From Pseudomonas marginalis (GTDB lineage: Bacteria > Pseudomonadota > Gammaproteobacteria > Pseudomonadales > Pseudomonadaceae), in contig NZ_LKEG01000049.1 of the NCBI RefSeq assembly GCF_001645105.1, positions 42,884-106,883 of the forward strand: 64,000 nucleotides of DNA, written 5' to 3'. Shown piece by piece: positions 8,115 through 16,812 of this stretch. Position 1 is the first letter of the stretch; every line of letters begins with the position of its first letter. The notes under the pieces are model-generated. The model was not told where the DNA came from, did no database searches, and saw only the letters and a list, made by a program, of their open reading frames with translations. The translations under genes were made by a program, and so were the position numbers.

Positions 8115-8150
8115 ATGGAGCGTGCTTGAGCACTGCCTGGCTGGGGCTAT

Positions 8151-8166
8151 AGCAGGAGCTGTGCCA
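8151..8166 (-). promoter_or_regulatory. Sigma-54 promoter of the dicarboxylate symporter gene
   Basis: Minus-strand TGGCACAGCTCCTGCT carries the invariant GG and GC with exactly ten bases between them and matches TGGCAC-N6-TGC. Predicted transcription start is near 8140, giving a leader of about 50 bases. The adjacent regulator gene encodes a sigma-54 activator. Confidence 0.8.
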
Positions 8167-8208
8167 GGTGGGTGAAGGCCCGGAATAGAAGGGTTACAAG
8201 ATTTTATT

Positions 8209-8255
8209 GAGCGGAAAGTTGCTGATGATTTTAAGGGGGTGAGCGGAAATCCGCT
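8209..8255 (-). promoter_or_regulatory. Candidate upstream activator sites for the sigma-54 promoter
   Basis: A perfect palindrome AGCGGA-AA-TCCGCT occupies 8242-8255, and a half copy GAGCGGAAA lies at 8209-8217, 32 bases away from the equivalent bases of the first (8241-8249), three helical turns. Centred about 70-110 bases upstream of the predicted start, they are in the right place for a DctD/MifR-type enhancer-binding protein. Confidence 0.6.
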
Positions 8256-8271
8256 TATGGCTGCTGTCCTC

Positions 8272-8343
8272 ATCGGGGGCAAGCCCCCTCCCACATTTTG
8301 ATTTGTGAACACGCTCAAGTGTGGGAGGGGGCTTGCCCCCGAT
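8272..8343. repeat. REP pair between symporter control region and regulator gene
   Basis: Inverted units ATCGGGGGCAAGCCCCCTCC (from 8272) and its complement (ending 8343) separated by about 26 bases. Located between the symporter's upstream sites and the 3' end of the dctD/mifR-like gene, it would isolate the two transcription units. Confidence 0.92.
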
Positions 8344-8373
8344 AGCGGCCTGCCAGTCAACACAACGATTGGC

Positions 8374-9699
8374 CTAGAGAAACATCTCCCGCACCAACCC
8401 ATGCCGCTGCATCTTTTCATTGAAGGTGCGCCGCGGCAGTTGCAACTCCGCCAGCACCGCCTTGATATCGCCTTTATGCCGGGTCAACGCGGCCTTCAAG
8501 CAATGAGCTTCGAACGCCTCCTGCTGCGCCGCCAGGGATTGCCCGGCCTCGACGCCTTCCGGTTCCGGGTCGCCAAGCCCCAGCACCTGGCGCTCGGCGA
8601 CGTTAGCCAGCTCACGCACATTGCCCGGCCAGTCGTGACTGAGCAGGCGTCCCAGTTGCGCGCCACTCAGCGGTTCGACGGTGCGGCCCAGGCGATCGGC
8701 GGCACTGTGGGTGAAGTGGTCGAACAGCAACGGGATATCCTCGCGGCGCTCACGCAAAGGCGGCAGGCGCAATTGCGCGACGTTCAAGCGGTAGGCCAAG
8801 TCTTCGCGAAAGCGCCCGGCGCGGGCCTCTTCCAGCAGGTCCGGCTTGGTGGCGGCGATGATGCGCAGGTCCACGTGAATACTGTGGTTGGAGCCCAGCC
8901 GCTCCAGCTTCTGCTCCTGCAGCACGCGCAGCAGTTTCACCTGCTGGGCCAGCGGCATGCTTTCGATTTCATCGAGGAACAGCGTGCCACCGTGGGCGTA
9001 CTCCAGCTTGCCGATGCGCTTGCTCTGTGCGCCGGTGAACGCGCCGCTTTCGTGACCGAACAGTTCGGCCTCGAACAATTGCTCGGGAATCGCGGCGCAA
9101 TTGAGTGCCACAAACGGCTTTTTCGCGCGCGGGCCAAAATCATGCAGGCAGCGGGCGACCAGCTCCTTGCCGCTGCCGGTCTCTCCACGGATCAGCACGT
9201 TGACCGGCAGGCTCGCCAGGTCCAGCACTTGGCGGCGCAAGGTTTGCAAACCCCGGGACACGCCCAGCAGCGTCGATTCCAACTGCGCCCGATGATCGGC
9301 CTGTTGATGCAGGCGTCGGTTTTCGAGAATCAAGCCACGCTTGTCCAAGGCACGGCGCAGGCTGTTGAGCAAGGCATCGGGGCTGAAGGGTTTTTCCAGG
9401 AAGTCGTAGGCACCGTCGCGCATGGCCTCAACGGCCATCGGCACATCGCCGTGGCCGGTGAGCAGGATGACCGGCAAATCCGCGTCGCGGCGCTGCACCT
9501 CGGCCAACAGTTCCAGGCCGCTGAGGCCGGGCATGCGCACGTCGCTCAGGATCACCCCAGGGAAGTCCTTGGGCAGTCGCGCCAGGCATTCGTCGGCGCG
9601 GCTGAACAATTGCACCTCAAACCCCGACAGGCTCAACCATTGCTCGACGGCTGTGCGAATACTGGCTTCGTCATCGACCACAATCACCGCGTTCAGCAT
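8374..9699 (-). CDS. Sigma-54-dependent response regulator, DctD/MifR type
   Basis: Response regulator of 441 residues: receiver domain at 1-120 (VVDDEAS, phospho-Asp in VILSDVRMPGLSG, Lys in EKPFSPD), AAA+ sigma-54 activator domain at about 140-370 (Walker A GETGSGKE, GAFTGA loop contacting sigma-54, Walker B LFLDEIE), then a Fis-type helix-turn-helix at the C-terminus (KAVLAELQLPRRTFNEKMQRH). Family members DctD and MifR activate dicarboxylate or 2-oxoglutarate transporter genes with sigma-54. It overlaps its kinase gene by 7 bases and faces the symporter gene with a sigma-54 promoter, its likely target. Confidence 0.9.
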   Translation of the reverse strand: MLNAVIVVDDEASIRTAVEQWLSLSGFEVQLFSRADECLARLPKDFPGVILSDVRMPGLSGLELLAEVQRRDADLPVILLTGHGDVPMAVEAMRDGAYDFLEKPFSPDALLNSLRRALDKRGLILENRRLHQQADHRAQLESTLLGVSRGLQTLRRQVLDLASLPVNVLIRGETGSGKELVARCLHDFGPRAKKPFVALNCAAIPEQLFEAELFGHESGAFTGAQSKRIGKLEYAHGGTLFLDEIESMPLAQQVKLLRVLQEQKLERLGSNHSIHVDLRIIAATKPDLLEEARAGRFREDLAYRLNVAQLRLPPLRERREDIPLLFDHFTHSAADRLGRTVEPLSGAQLGRLLSHDWPGNVRELANVAERQVLGLGDPEPEGVEAGQSLAAQQEAFEAHCLKAALTRHKGDIKAVLAELQLPRRTFNEKMQRHGLVREMFL

Positions 9700-11459
9700 G
9701 GTTCGGGCGTCTCCAGCGCGATAGGCAAGGTCAGGGTGAATACCGCGCCGTCGCCCCGGTTGCCGGCGCTCAGGCGTCCGCCCAGTTCGTGCACGATAGC
9801 GTAGGACACCGCCAACCCCAAGCCGAGCCCGTCACCGACGGGCTTGGTGGTGAAGAACGGGTCGAACACACTGTTCAGGTGGTCGTCGGCAATCCCGCCG
9901 CCGGAGTCGCTGACGGTCAGCTGCCACAGCTGTTGATCGGCCTGCAGGCGGATTTCCAGGCGTTTGCGCGGCTTATCGGCCATGGCGTCCAAGGCGTTGC
10001 GCAGCAGGTTGATCAGCACCTGCTCCAGGCGAATCGCATCGCCGCGGACCCAGGCGGGGCGGGTCAGGTCCAGCACTACGCCGATGGCTTCATCGCGCAG
10101 GCGTGCATCCAGAAGATGCAGGGACTGGTCCACCACCGTGGCCAAGTCCAGGCGTTCACGCAGGCCACTCGGGCTTTTGCGCGCGAAGGTCTTGAGGTGA
10201 CCGGTGAGCGCGGCCATGCGCGTGAGCATGTCGTCCAGCGGGGTGAGCGCCTTGTAGGCGTCGTCGACGCGGCCGTGATCGAGCAGTAGGCGCAACGTTG
10301 CCAACTGCATGCGCTGGGCCGTCAGTGGCTGATTGATTTCGTGGGCGAGGGCGGCGGACATCTGCCCCAGCGCTGCCAACTTGGCCGATTGCACCAGGCC
10401 ATCTTGGGCGGTACGCAGCGCCTGGGTGCGTTCTTCCACCAGTTGTTCAAGCTCCTCGCGACTGCGCTGGCGCAAACGGGCCAGGCGCCAGCGTTGGGTC
10501 AGGAACAGCACCAGGAACACCAGCGCCAGCCAGGAACCGGCGGCGGCCAGCCCGGCGTTGCGTTGATCCTCGAAGGCGAACTGGGGCTTGCGCAGCAGGT
10601 GCAGGGTCCAGCCTTCGGCTTTCAGCGGCAAGGACTCCCAGATGTAGTTGGCGCTGCCCTCCGGGCCGTTAACGCGCATCAAATGGCTGTTTTCGCCAAA
10701 GCGCTGCAGTGACTGGGCATCCAGCGGCAGCAGTTGTTTTTTGTCGTATTGGCGGGTGGCCTTGAGTTCGGCAAGGTCGCTGGCCGACAGCGGCCGCAGG
10801 TTGCGATAACGCCAGCCGGGTTGATTGGCGATAAACACGATGCCACGCGCATCACTGACCAGCAGTAAGTCATTGCCTTGGGCCCACTCGCGCTCAAGCT
10901 CGGGGAACTCCAGCTTGACCACCATGGCGCCGAGGAACTGCTCGTGTTCATCCAGCACCGCGCTGGAGAGGAAGTAACCGGGGATCCCGGTGGTTACGCC
11001 CACCGCATAAAAGCGCCCGGTGCCCTGGCTCAATGTCTGGCTGAAGTATGGTCGGAACGCGTAGTTATGCCCCACGTAACTGCTGGGCAGGTTCCAGTTG
11101 CTGGCGGCCACGGCCAGGCCGGTGCGGTCCATCAACTCCAGCGTGGAAGACTGCGCAGCCCCGTTGATGCGTTCGAGCTTGCGGTTGAGCAGGTCCTGGG
11201 TGGAGGGATCCAGCGGGCTCTTCAAGGCGTTGATCATCTCCGAGTCCAGCGCCAGCACGGCGGGCAGGGCGCGGTAGCGTTCGATCAGGGTGTGCAGCGA
11301 GTTGGCATACAACGCAAGCTGCTGATTGGCGCGGGCGGCATCGTCCACCAGGGCCTGGCGTTCGGCATGGCGCGTGGCCAAGGCGGCAGCCAGCACGGCA
11401 CCGGCGATGATCAGCAGCGAGTAGAACGTCAGGCGCAGGGGGCGAGGGATCACGATCAT
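9693..11459 (-). CDS. Sensor histidine kinase, DctB/MifS type
   Basis: Inner-membrane kinase of about 588 residues. N-terminal membrane segment near residues 8-28, periplasmic double-Cache-like sensor domain to about 290 (RPYFSQTLSQGTGRFYAVG, GYFLSSAV), a second membrane segment near 300, a coiled coil (QRSREELEQLVEERTQALR) and a DctB-type core with H-box LGQMSAALAHEINQPL, N-box NLLRNALDAM, and GLGLGLAVS. The ATG at 11459 is chosen because upstream sequence of the open frame is a REP pair; its ribosome binding site is weak. Translation is coupled to the regulator gene. Likely senses C4-dicarboxylates or 2-oxoglutarate in the periplasm. Confidence 0.88.
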   Translation of the reverse strand: MIVIPRPLRLTFYSLLIIAGAVLAAALATRHAERQALVDDAARANQQLALYANSLHTLIERYRALPAVLALDSEMINALKSPLDPSTQDLLNRKLERINGAAQSSTLELMDRTGLAVAASNWNLPSSYVGHNYAFRPYFSQTLSQGTGRFYAVGVTTGIPGYFLSSAVLDEHEQFLGAMVVKLEFPELEREWAQGNDLLLVSDARGIVFIANQPGWRYRNLRPLSASDLAELKATRQYDKKQLLPLDAQSLQRFGENSHLMRVNGPEGSANYIWESLPLKAEGWTLHLLRKPQFAFEDQRNAGLAAAGSWLALVFLVLFLTQRWRLARLRQRSREELEQLVEERTQALRTAQDGLVQSAKLAALGQMSAALAHEINQPLTAQRMQLATLRLLLDHGRVDDAYKALTPLDDMLTRMAALTGHLKTFARKSPSGLRERLDLATVVDQSLHLLDARLRDEAIGVVLDLTRPAWVRGDAIRLEQVLINLLRNALDAMADKPRKRLEIRLQADQQLWQLTVSDSGGGIADDHLNSVFDPFFTTKPVGDGLGLGLAVSYAIVHELGGRLSAGNRGDGAVFTLTLPIALETPEPC

Positions 11460-11533
11460 ACGGTGATGGGCAGGCGCAGAAAGGGGAGTGCACCATAGCA
11501 TGCACGACGTTATCGTTGTGGCGAGCGGGGTTG

Positions 11534-11656
11534 TGTAGTGAGCGGGCTTGCCCCGCGCTGGGTGGCGAAGCCGCCTTAAAACCTGACACCGCGTTCTGTT
11601 TGGCAAAATGATGGGGCGGCTTCGCCACCCAGCGCGGGGCAAGCCCGCTCACTACA
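11534..11656. repeat. Long REP pair (type GTGAGCGGGCTTGCCC)
   Basis: Inverted arms GTAGTGAGCGGGCTTGCCCC (from 11535) and the complement (to 11655), each followed inward by CGCGCTGGGTGGCGAAGCC and its mirror, giving arms of about 45 bases around an AT-richer loop. This is a second REP class in the window, distinct from the GTGGGAGG type, and lies between the kinase gene's promoter side and the fumarase terminator. Confidence 0.9.
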
Positions 11657-11673
11657 GAGAAACCAGCAGGCAA

Positions 11674-11708
11674 TAAAAAGGCGACTAGGGCCAAGGCCGC
11701 AGTCGCCT
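11674..11708 (-). terminator. Terminator downstream of fumarase
   Basis: Minus-strand stem AGGCGACT/AGTCGCCT around a GC-rich loop, followed by TTTTT, 20 bases past the fumarase stop. Confidence 0.82.
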
Positions 11709-11727
11709 ATCCTTGCAGGGGAAATGC

Positions 11728-13251
11728 TTACTGCACTTCTACCGCCAGGCTGTCACTGATCTTTTTCTGCCAGATGGCAGGACCGGTGATGTGGACGGAT
11801 TCGCCCTTGCTGTCCACCGCCACGGTGACCGGCATGTCTTTCACATCGAACTCGTAGATCGCTTCCATGCCCAGTTCGGCGAAGGCGACAACGCGCGACT
11901 TCTTGATGGCTTGCGCCACCAGGTAAGCGGCACCACCGACGGCCATCAGGTACACGGCTTTGTGGTCCTTGATCGCTTCGATGGCGGTCGGACCGCGCTC
12001 GGATTTGCCGATCATGCCCAACAGGCCGGTCTGCTCGAGGATCTGACGGGTGAACTTGTCCATCCGCGTCGCGGTGGTCGGGCCCGCGGGGCCAACCACT
12101 TCTTCGCGCACCGGATCAACCGGGCCGACGTAGTAGATGAAGCGGCCCTTGAGGTCCACCGGCAGGCTTTCGCCCTTGTTCAGCATCTCGACCATGCGCT
12201 TGTGCGCGGCGTCGCGACCGGTGAGCATCTTGCCGTTGAGCAACACGGTTTCGCCCGGCTTCCAGCTCTGCACTTCTTCCGGGGTGAGGGTGTCGAGGTT
12301 GACGCGGCGGGCCGAAGGGCCGGCTTCCCAGACGATTTCCGGGTAGGCGTCCAGCGGTGGCGCTTCCAGCGACGCCGGGCCCGAGCCGTCGAGCACAAAG
12401 TGCGCGTGACGGGTGGCGGCGCAGTTGGGGATCATGCACACCGGCAGCGAGGCGGCGTGGGTCGGGTAGTCCATGATCTTCACGTCGAGCACGGTGGTCA
12501 GGCCACCCAGGCCCTGGGCGCCGATGCCCAGTTGGTTGACCTTCTCGAACAGCTCCAGGCGCATCTCTTCGATACGGTTCTGCGGGCCGCGCTTTTTCAG
12601 CTCGTGGATGTCGATGGACTCCATCAACACTTCCTTGGCCATCACCGCGGCTTTCTCGGCGGTGCCGCCGATGCCGATGCCGAGCATGCCCGGAGGGCAC
12701 CAGCCGGCGCCCATGGTCGGAACGGTCTTGAGCACCCAGTCAACGATCGAGTCGGACGGGTTGAGCATGGCCATTTTCGACTTGTTTTCGGAACCGCCGC
12801 CCTTGGCCGCCACGTCCACTTCCACGGTATTACCCGGGACGATGGAGTAGTGGATGACCGCTGGGGTGTTGTCCTTGGTGTTTTTACGCGCGCCTGCCGG
12901 GTCGGCGAGGATGGAGGCACGCAGGACGTTTTCCGGCAGGTTGTAGGCGCGACGCACGCCTTCGTTGATCATGTCGTCCAGGCCCATGGTGGCGCCATCC
13001 CAACGCACGTCCATGCCCACGCGCACGAACACGGTAACGATACCGGTGTCCTGGCAGATCGGGCGATGGCCGGTGGCGCACATGCGCGAGTTGATCAGGA
13101 TCTGGGCGATGGAATCACGCGCCGCTGGCGATTCTTCGCGCAGGTAGGCTTCGTGCATGGCCTGGATGAAATCAACGGGGTGGTAGTAGGAAATGAATTG
13201 CAGGGCGTCGGCAACGCTCTGAATCAGGTCGTCTTGCTTGATCACGGTCAT
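11728..13251 (-). CDS. Class I fumarate hydratase (iron-sulfur)
   Basis: Interconverts fumarate and malate in the citric acid cycle using a labile [4Fe-4S] cluster. The 507-residue length matches single-chain class I fumarases. Three cluster cysteines are visible in GHRPICQDTG, MIPNCAATRHAHF and GAGWCPPGMLGIGIGG. Start at 13251 is supported by GAGGAG 9 bases upstream; the open frame to 13278 has no such signal. Gene order fumarase, ferredoxin reductase, enoyl-CoA hydratase, pyruvate kinase matches what I recall for P. aeruginosa, except that no diguanylate cyclase gene (sadC) separates the first two. Confidence 0.93.
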   Translation of the reverse strand: MTVIKQDDLIQSVADALQFISYYHPVDFIQAMHEAYLREESPAARDSIAQILINSRMCATGHRPICQDTGIVTVFVRVGMDVRWDGATMGLDDMINEGVRRAYNLPENVLRASILADPAGARKNTKDNTPAVIHYSIVPGNTVEVDVAAKGGGSENKSKMAMLNPSDSIVDWVLKTVPTMGAGWCPPGMLGIGIGGTAEKAAVMAKEVLMESIDIHELKKRGPQNRIEEMRLELFEKVNQLGIGAQGLGGLTTVLDVKIMDYPTHAASLPVCMIPNCAATRHAHFVLDGSGPASLEAPPLDAYPEIVWEAGPSARRVNLDTLTPEEVQSWKPGETVLLNGKMLTGRDAAHKRMVEMLNKGESLPVDLKGRFIYYVGPVDPVREEVVGPAGPTTATRMDKFTRQILEQTGLLGMIGKSERGPTAIEAIKDHKAVYLMAVGGAAYLVAQAIKKSRVVAFAELGMEAIYEFDVKDMPVTVAVDSKGESVHITGPAIWQKKISDSLAVEVQ

Positions 13252-13467
13252 GAGTCGCGCTCCTCTATAAGGGAACATTCAATAAAGGTGAGCCCAGTGT
13301 TGCATCGGTCGGCTGAGCTCACCTTTCCAAGGCACGCCAAAGTGGTGCAGGCGCGACGCTAAAAAGGCGCGGCAGTATAACCCGGCGCGGTGGCCGATAC
13401 ACCCGACTATGGTCAAACTGTCGCAGGCATGATTCCCTGTGCGCGCCCTTTGTGATTGAGTCCTTAT

Positions 13468-14400
13468 ATGCCTGAACTGTACGTCGGCGAACGCCATTGG
13501 TCGGTAACGGCCGGCAGTAATCTGCTGGATGCCTTGAACCAGGCGGGTGTGGCCGTGCCTTACAGTTGCCGCGCCGGCAGTTGCCATGCATGCCTGGTGC
13601 GGTGCCAGGGCGAGGTCGAAGATAAGCAGCCCGAGGCCTTGAGCGCGGCGCAACGCCAGGATGGTTGGCGCTTGGCGTGCCAGTGCCAGGTCCGTGGGGA
13701 TCTGCGTGTCGAAACGTTTGACCCGCTGCGTGACGGTTTGCCGGCCGAGGTGGTGGGGATCGAGTGGTTGAACTCGACGGTATTGCGCCTGCGCCTGCAA
13801 CCGGCGCGCAGTCTGCGCTACCGGGCCGGGCAGCACCTGGTGCTGTGGGCGGGGTCGGTGGCGCGCCCGTATTCCCTGGCGAGCTTGCCCCAGGAGGATG
13901 CCTTTCTGGAGTTTCATATCGATTGCCGTCAACCGGGCGAATTCAGCGATGCGGCGCGGGCGCTGTCGGTGGGTGACCGATTGCGTTTGGGCGAATTGCG
14001 CGGTGGCGCACTGCAATATGATCCTGACTGGCAATCCCGGCCGTTGTGGCTGCTGGCATCCGGTACCGGGTTGGGGCCGTTGTGGGGCGTGTTGCGTGAA
14101 GCGCTGCGCCAGGATCATCAGGGGGCCATCCGTGTGATTCACCTGGCCCATGATGCCGATGGCCATTATCTGGCCGAACCCTTGGCGGCGCTGGCCGCGC
14201 AGTACCCCAACCTGTCGGTGGAGCTATGGACGGCGGCCGAGTCGGCCCAGGCATTGGCGCAACTGCGGCTTGTTTCGCGGCAAACTCTGGCCTTACTCTG
14301 CGGGCACCCTGCCAGCGTGGAAGCGTTTTCCAAGCGTTTGTTCCTGGCGGGACTGCCGCGCAATCAACTGCTGGCCGATGTGTTCCTGCCCCGTGGTTGA
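13468..14400 (+). CDS. Ferredoxin-like [2Fe-2S]/FAD oxidoreductase
   Basis: Two-part electron-transfer protein of 310 residues. An N-terminal plant-type [2Fe-2S] domain (1-90) has cluster cysteines in PYSCRAGSCHACLVRC plus a later Cys near LACQC. The ferredoxin-NADP reductase part (95-310) has the FAD motif ARPYSLAS and the NAD-binding LLASGTGLGPL. This resembles reductase components of ring-hydroxylating and other oxygenases, but no oxygenase is adjacent. ATG at 13468 chosen; it is divergent from fumarase and followed closely by an enoyl-CoA hydratase gene. Confidence 0.86.
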   Translation: MPELYVGERHWSVTAGSNLLDALNQAGVAVPYSCRAGSCHACLVRCQGEVEDKQPEALSAAQRQDGWRLACQCQVRGDLRVETFDPLRDGLPAEVVGIEWLNSTVLRLRLQPARSLRYRAGQHLVLWAGSVARPYSLASLPQEDAFLEFHIDCRQPGEFSDAARALSVGDRLRLGELRGGALQYDPDWQSRPLWLLASGTGLGPLWGVLREALRQDHQGAIRVIHLAHDADGHYLAEPLAALAAQYPNLSVELWTAAESAQALAQLRLVSRQTLALLCGHPASVEAFSKRLFLAGLPRNQLLADVFLPRG

Positions 14401-14430
14401 GCGCTGAACTCTACAGTCGCGAGATTGACC

Positions 14431-15180
14431 ATGACTGACGCCATCCAACAGCGGCGCGAACGTGGGCTGCTGACCCTGCAGCTCAATCGCCCCGACAAAA
14501 AGAACGCCCTGACCCGCGCCATGTACACACAACTGGCCGAGGCGTTGGAGCAGGCCGATGCGGACGGGGAGATTCGCTGCGTACTGATCCAGGGCAGCAG
14601 TGAGTGCTTCACTGCAGGCAACGACATTAGCGATTTTCTCGACCATCCGCCCAGCGATCTTGATGCCCCGCCGTTCCACTTCATGAAGAGCCTGCTCAAC
14701 TGTCGAAAACCAGTGATTGCTGCGGTGGCGGGTGCGGCGGTGGGCATCGGCACGACCCTGTTGCTGCATTGCGACCTGGTGTATGTCAGCCACGATGCGC
14801 GGTTGCGCATGCCGTTCGTCAATTTGGGACTGTGTCCCGAATTTGGCTCGAGTTTGATCCTGCCGCGCTTGTTGGGGCATGCCAAGGCGGCTGAGTTGCT
14901 ATTGCTGGGTGAGGGGTTCACCGGTGAACAGGCGGCTGCCTGGGGCATTGCCACCGAGGCGTTGGGCAGTGGTGAGGCGGCGCTGGCCAAGGCGCGGGAA
15001 GTGGCCGAGCGTTTTGAAACCCTGGCGCCGGGGGCGGTGCAGGTGACCAAGCAGTTGATGAAAAGCGTGGACCGCGAACAGTTGCGGCAGGTGATCGAGG
15101 AGGAGGGGGCATTGTTTACCCAGCGGTTGAGGTCGCCTGAGGCGATTGCGGCGTTGTCGGGGTTTATCAGCAGTCGCTGA
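14431..15180 (+). CDS. Enoyl-CoA hydratase/isomerase family protein
   Basis: Crotonase-fold protein of 249 residues. The oxyanion-hole segments are FTAGNDISDF and AVAGAAVGIGTTLLLHCDLVY, and PFVNLGLCPEFGSS carries the position of a catalytic acid in this superfamily. Hydration or isomerisation of an acyl-CoA is likely, but the specific substrate cannot be set. It starts 30 bases after the reductase gene and is probably co-transcribed. The ATG at 14431 is preferred to the TTG at 14425. Confidence 0.87.
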   Translation: MTDAIQQRRERGLLTLQLNRPDKKNALTRAMYTQLAEALEQADADGEIRCVLIQGSSECFTAGNDISDFLDHPPSDLDAPPFHFMKSLLNCRKPVIAAVAGAAVGIGTTLLLHCDLVYVSHDARLRMPFVNLGLCPEFGSSLILPRLLGHAKAAELLLLGEGFTGEQAAAWGIATEALGSGEAALAKAREVAERFETLAPGAVQVTKQLMKSVDREQLRQVIEEEGALFTQRLRSPEAIAALSGFISSR

Positions 15181-15198
15181 AGGTAAGTCGATTGGTCT

Positions 15199-15276
15199 GG
15201 CCTCATCGCGGGCAAGCCCGGCTCCCACAGTTGACCGCGTTCCAATGTGGGAGCCGGGCTTGCCCGCGATGAGGCC
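15199..15276. repeat. REP pair (GTGGGAGCCGGGCTTGCCCG variant)
   Basis: Inverted units, 30 bases each, from GGCCTCATCGCGGGCAAGCC at 15199 to the complement ending 15276, separated by 18 bases. The core GTGGGAGCCGGGCTTGCCCG is a third variant in the window and both arms match perfectly. Confidence 0.92.
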
Positions 15277-15310
15277 CTGAGAGCCAGCAGGTCACTCTGA
15301 TCTGAAATGC

Positions 15311-15344
15311 AAAAAGCCCCGCCATTCACAGGGCGGGGCTTTTG
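15311..15344. terminator. Bidirectional terminator, enoyl-CoA hydratase / pyruvate kinase
   Basis: Stem AAGCCCCGCC/GGCGGGGCTT with a 7-base loop, A-tract on the left and T-rich right flank, between two convergent genes. Confidence 0.9.
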
Positions 15345-15360
15345 TTTTTCAGCGTGTCAC

Positions 15361-16812
15361 TCAGACCATTGGGTCGCCAACGTGCAGAATCTTCATGCCG
15401 TTGGTACCGCCGATGGTGTGGTAGCTGTCGCCCTTGGTCAGGATGACCCAGTCGCCTTTCTCTACAACGCCACGCTTGATCAGCTCATCAATGGCAGCCT
15501 GGCTGACTTCGTGCGGCGGCAACGAGGCCGGGTCGAACGGGACGGTGTACACGCCACGGAACATGGCCGCGCGGGCCTGGGTTTCGCGGTGCGGGGAGAA
15601 CGCGTAGATCGGCACCGACGAACGGATGCGCGACATGATCAATGGCGTGTAGCCACTTTCGGTCAACGCAATGATCGCCTTCACACCTGGGAAGTGGTTG
15701 GCGGTGTACATGGCCGCCAGGGCGATACTCTGGTCGCAGCTTTCGAACTCTTTGCCGATACGGTGGCTGGAGGTCTTGCTGGTCGGGTGCTTTTCAGCGC
15801 CGATGCAGATACGCGCCATGGCTTGCACGGCTTCCAGCGGATACGGGCCGGCGGCACTTTCAGCCGAGAGCATCACGGCGTCGGTGTAGTCGAGCACGGC
15901 GTTGGCCACGTCGGACACTTCGGCGCGGGTCGGCATCGGGTTCTGGATCATCGACTCCATCATCTGGGTCGCCACGATCACCGCTTTGTTGTGGCGGCGT
16001 GCGTGCAGGATGATCTTCTTCTGGATACCGATCAGCTCGGCATCACCGATTTCCACGCCGAGGTCGCCACGGGCAACCATCACCGCGTCGGAAGCCTTGA
16101 TCAGGCCGTCGAGGGTTTCGTCGTCGGCCACGGCTTCGGCGCGTTCGATCTTCGCGACCAGCCAGGCGGTGCCGCCGGCTTCGTCGCGCAGTTTACGGGC
16201 GTATTCCATGTCGGCGGCGTCGCGCGGGAAGGACACGGCGAGGTAGTCCACTTCCATTTCGGCGGCGAGCTTGATGTCAGCCTTGTCTTTTTCCGTCAAT
16301 GCCGGCGCCGTCAGGCCGCCGCCACGACGGTTGATGCCTTTGTGGTCGGACAGTGGGCCGCCGATGGTCACGGTGCAGATCAGCTCGGTGCCGGTGGCGG
16401 TGTCGACGCGCATGACCACGCGGCCATCGTCCAGCAGCAACTCGTCACCGACGCCGCAGTCCTTGACCAGGTCCGGGTAGTCGATACCCACGACGTGCTG
16501 GTTGCCCTCGGTCAGCGGGTGGCTGGTGGAAAAGGTGAAGGTGTCACCGATTTTCAGCTCGATCCGCTTGTTGGCGAATTTGGCGATACGGATCTTCGGG
16601 CCTTGCAGGTCACCCAGCAGGGCCACGAAGCGGCCGTGCTTGGCAGCCAGTTCACGCACCAGCTTGGCGCGAGCCTTGTGCTCGTCCGGGGTGCCGTGGG
16701 AGAAGTTCAGACGGGCAACGTCCAAACCAGCCAGAATCAGCTGTTCGAGGACTTCCGGCGAGTTGCTGGCCGGGCCAAGGGTGGCGACGATTTTGGTACG
16801 ACGGACGGACAT
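15361..16812 (-). CDS. pyk: Pyruvate kinase
   Basis: Final ATP-yielding step of glycolysis, phosphoenolpyruvate + ADP to pyruvate. The 483-residue protein has RTKIVATLGPAS at the N-terminus, the ARLNFSHG motif, LGDLQGPKIR, the metal/substrate motif MVARGDLGVEIG and ATQMMESMI. Length and sequence match the PykA type of pseudomonads, usually the dominant isozyme. Start at 16812 has CAGGAG upstream. The gene is transcribed away from the TPR lipoprotein gene. Confidence 0.95.
   Translation of the reverse strand: MSVRRTKIVATLGPASNSPEVLEQLILAGLDVARLNFSHGTPDEHKARAKLVRELAAKHGRFVALLGDLQGPKIRIAKFANKRIELKIGDTFTFSTSHPLTEGNQHVVGIDYPDLVKDCGVGDELLLDDGRVVMRVDTATGTELICTVTIGGPLSDHKGINRRGGGLTAPALTEKDKADIKLAAEMEVDYLAVSFPRDAADMEYARKLRDEAGGTAWLVAKIERAEAVADDETLDGLIKASDAVMVARGDLGVEIGDAELIGIQKKIILHARRHNKAVIVATQMMESMIQNPMPTRAEVSDVANAVLDYTDAVMLSAESAAGPYPLEAVQAMARICIGAEKHPTSKTSSHRIGKEFESCDQSIALAAMYTANHFPGVKAIIALTESGYTPLIMSRIRSSVPIYAFSPHRETQARAAMFRGVYTVPFDPASLPPHEVSQAAIDELIKRGVVEKGDWVILTKGDSYHTIGGTNGMKILHVGDPMV

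Noticed and set aside
11713..13362. 549-codon frame opposite fumarase
   Set aside because: Antisense shadow of a gene with all cluster cysteines conserved.
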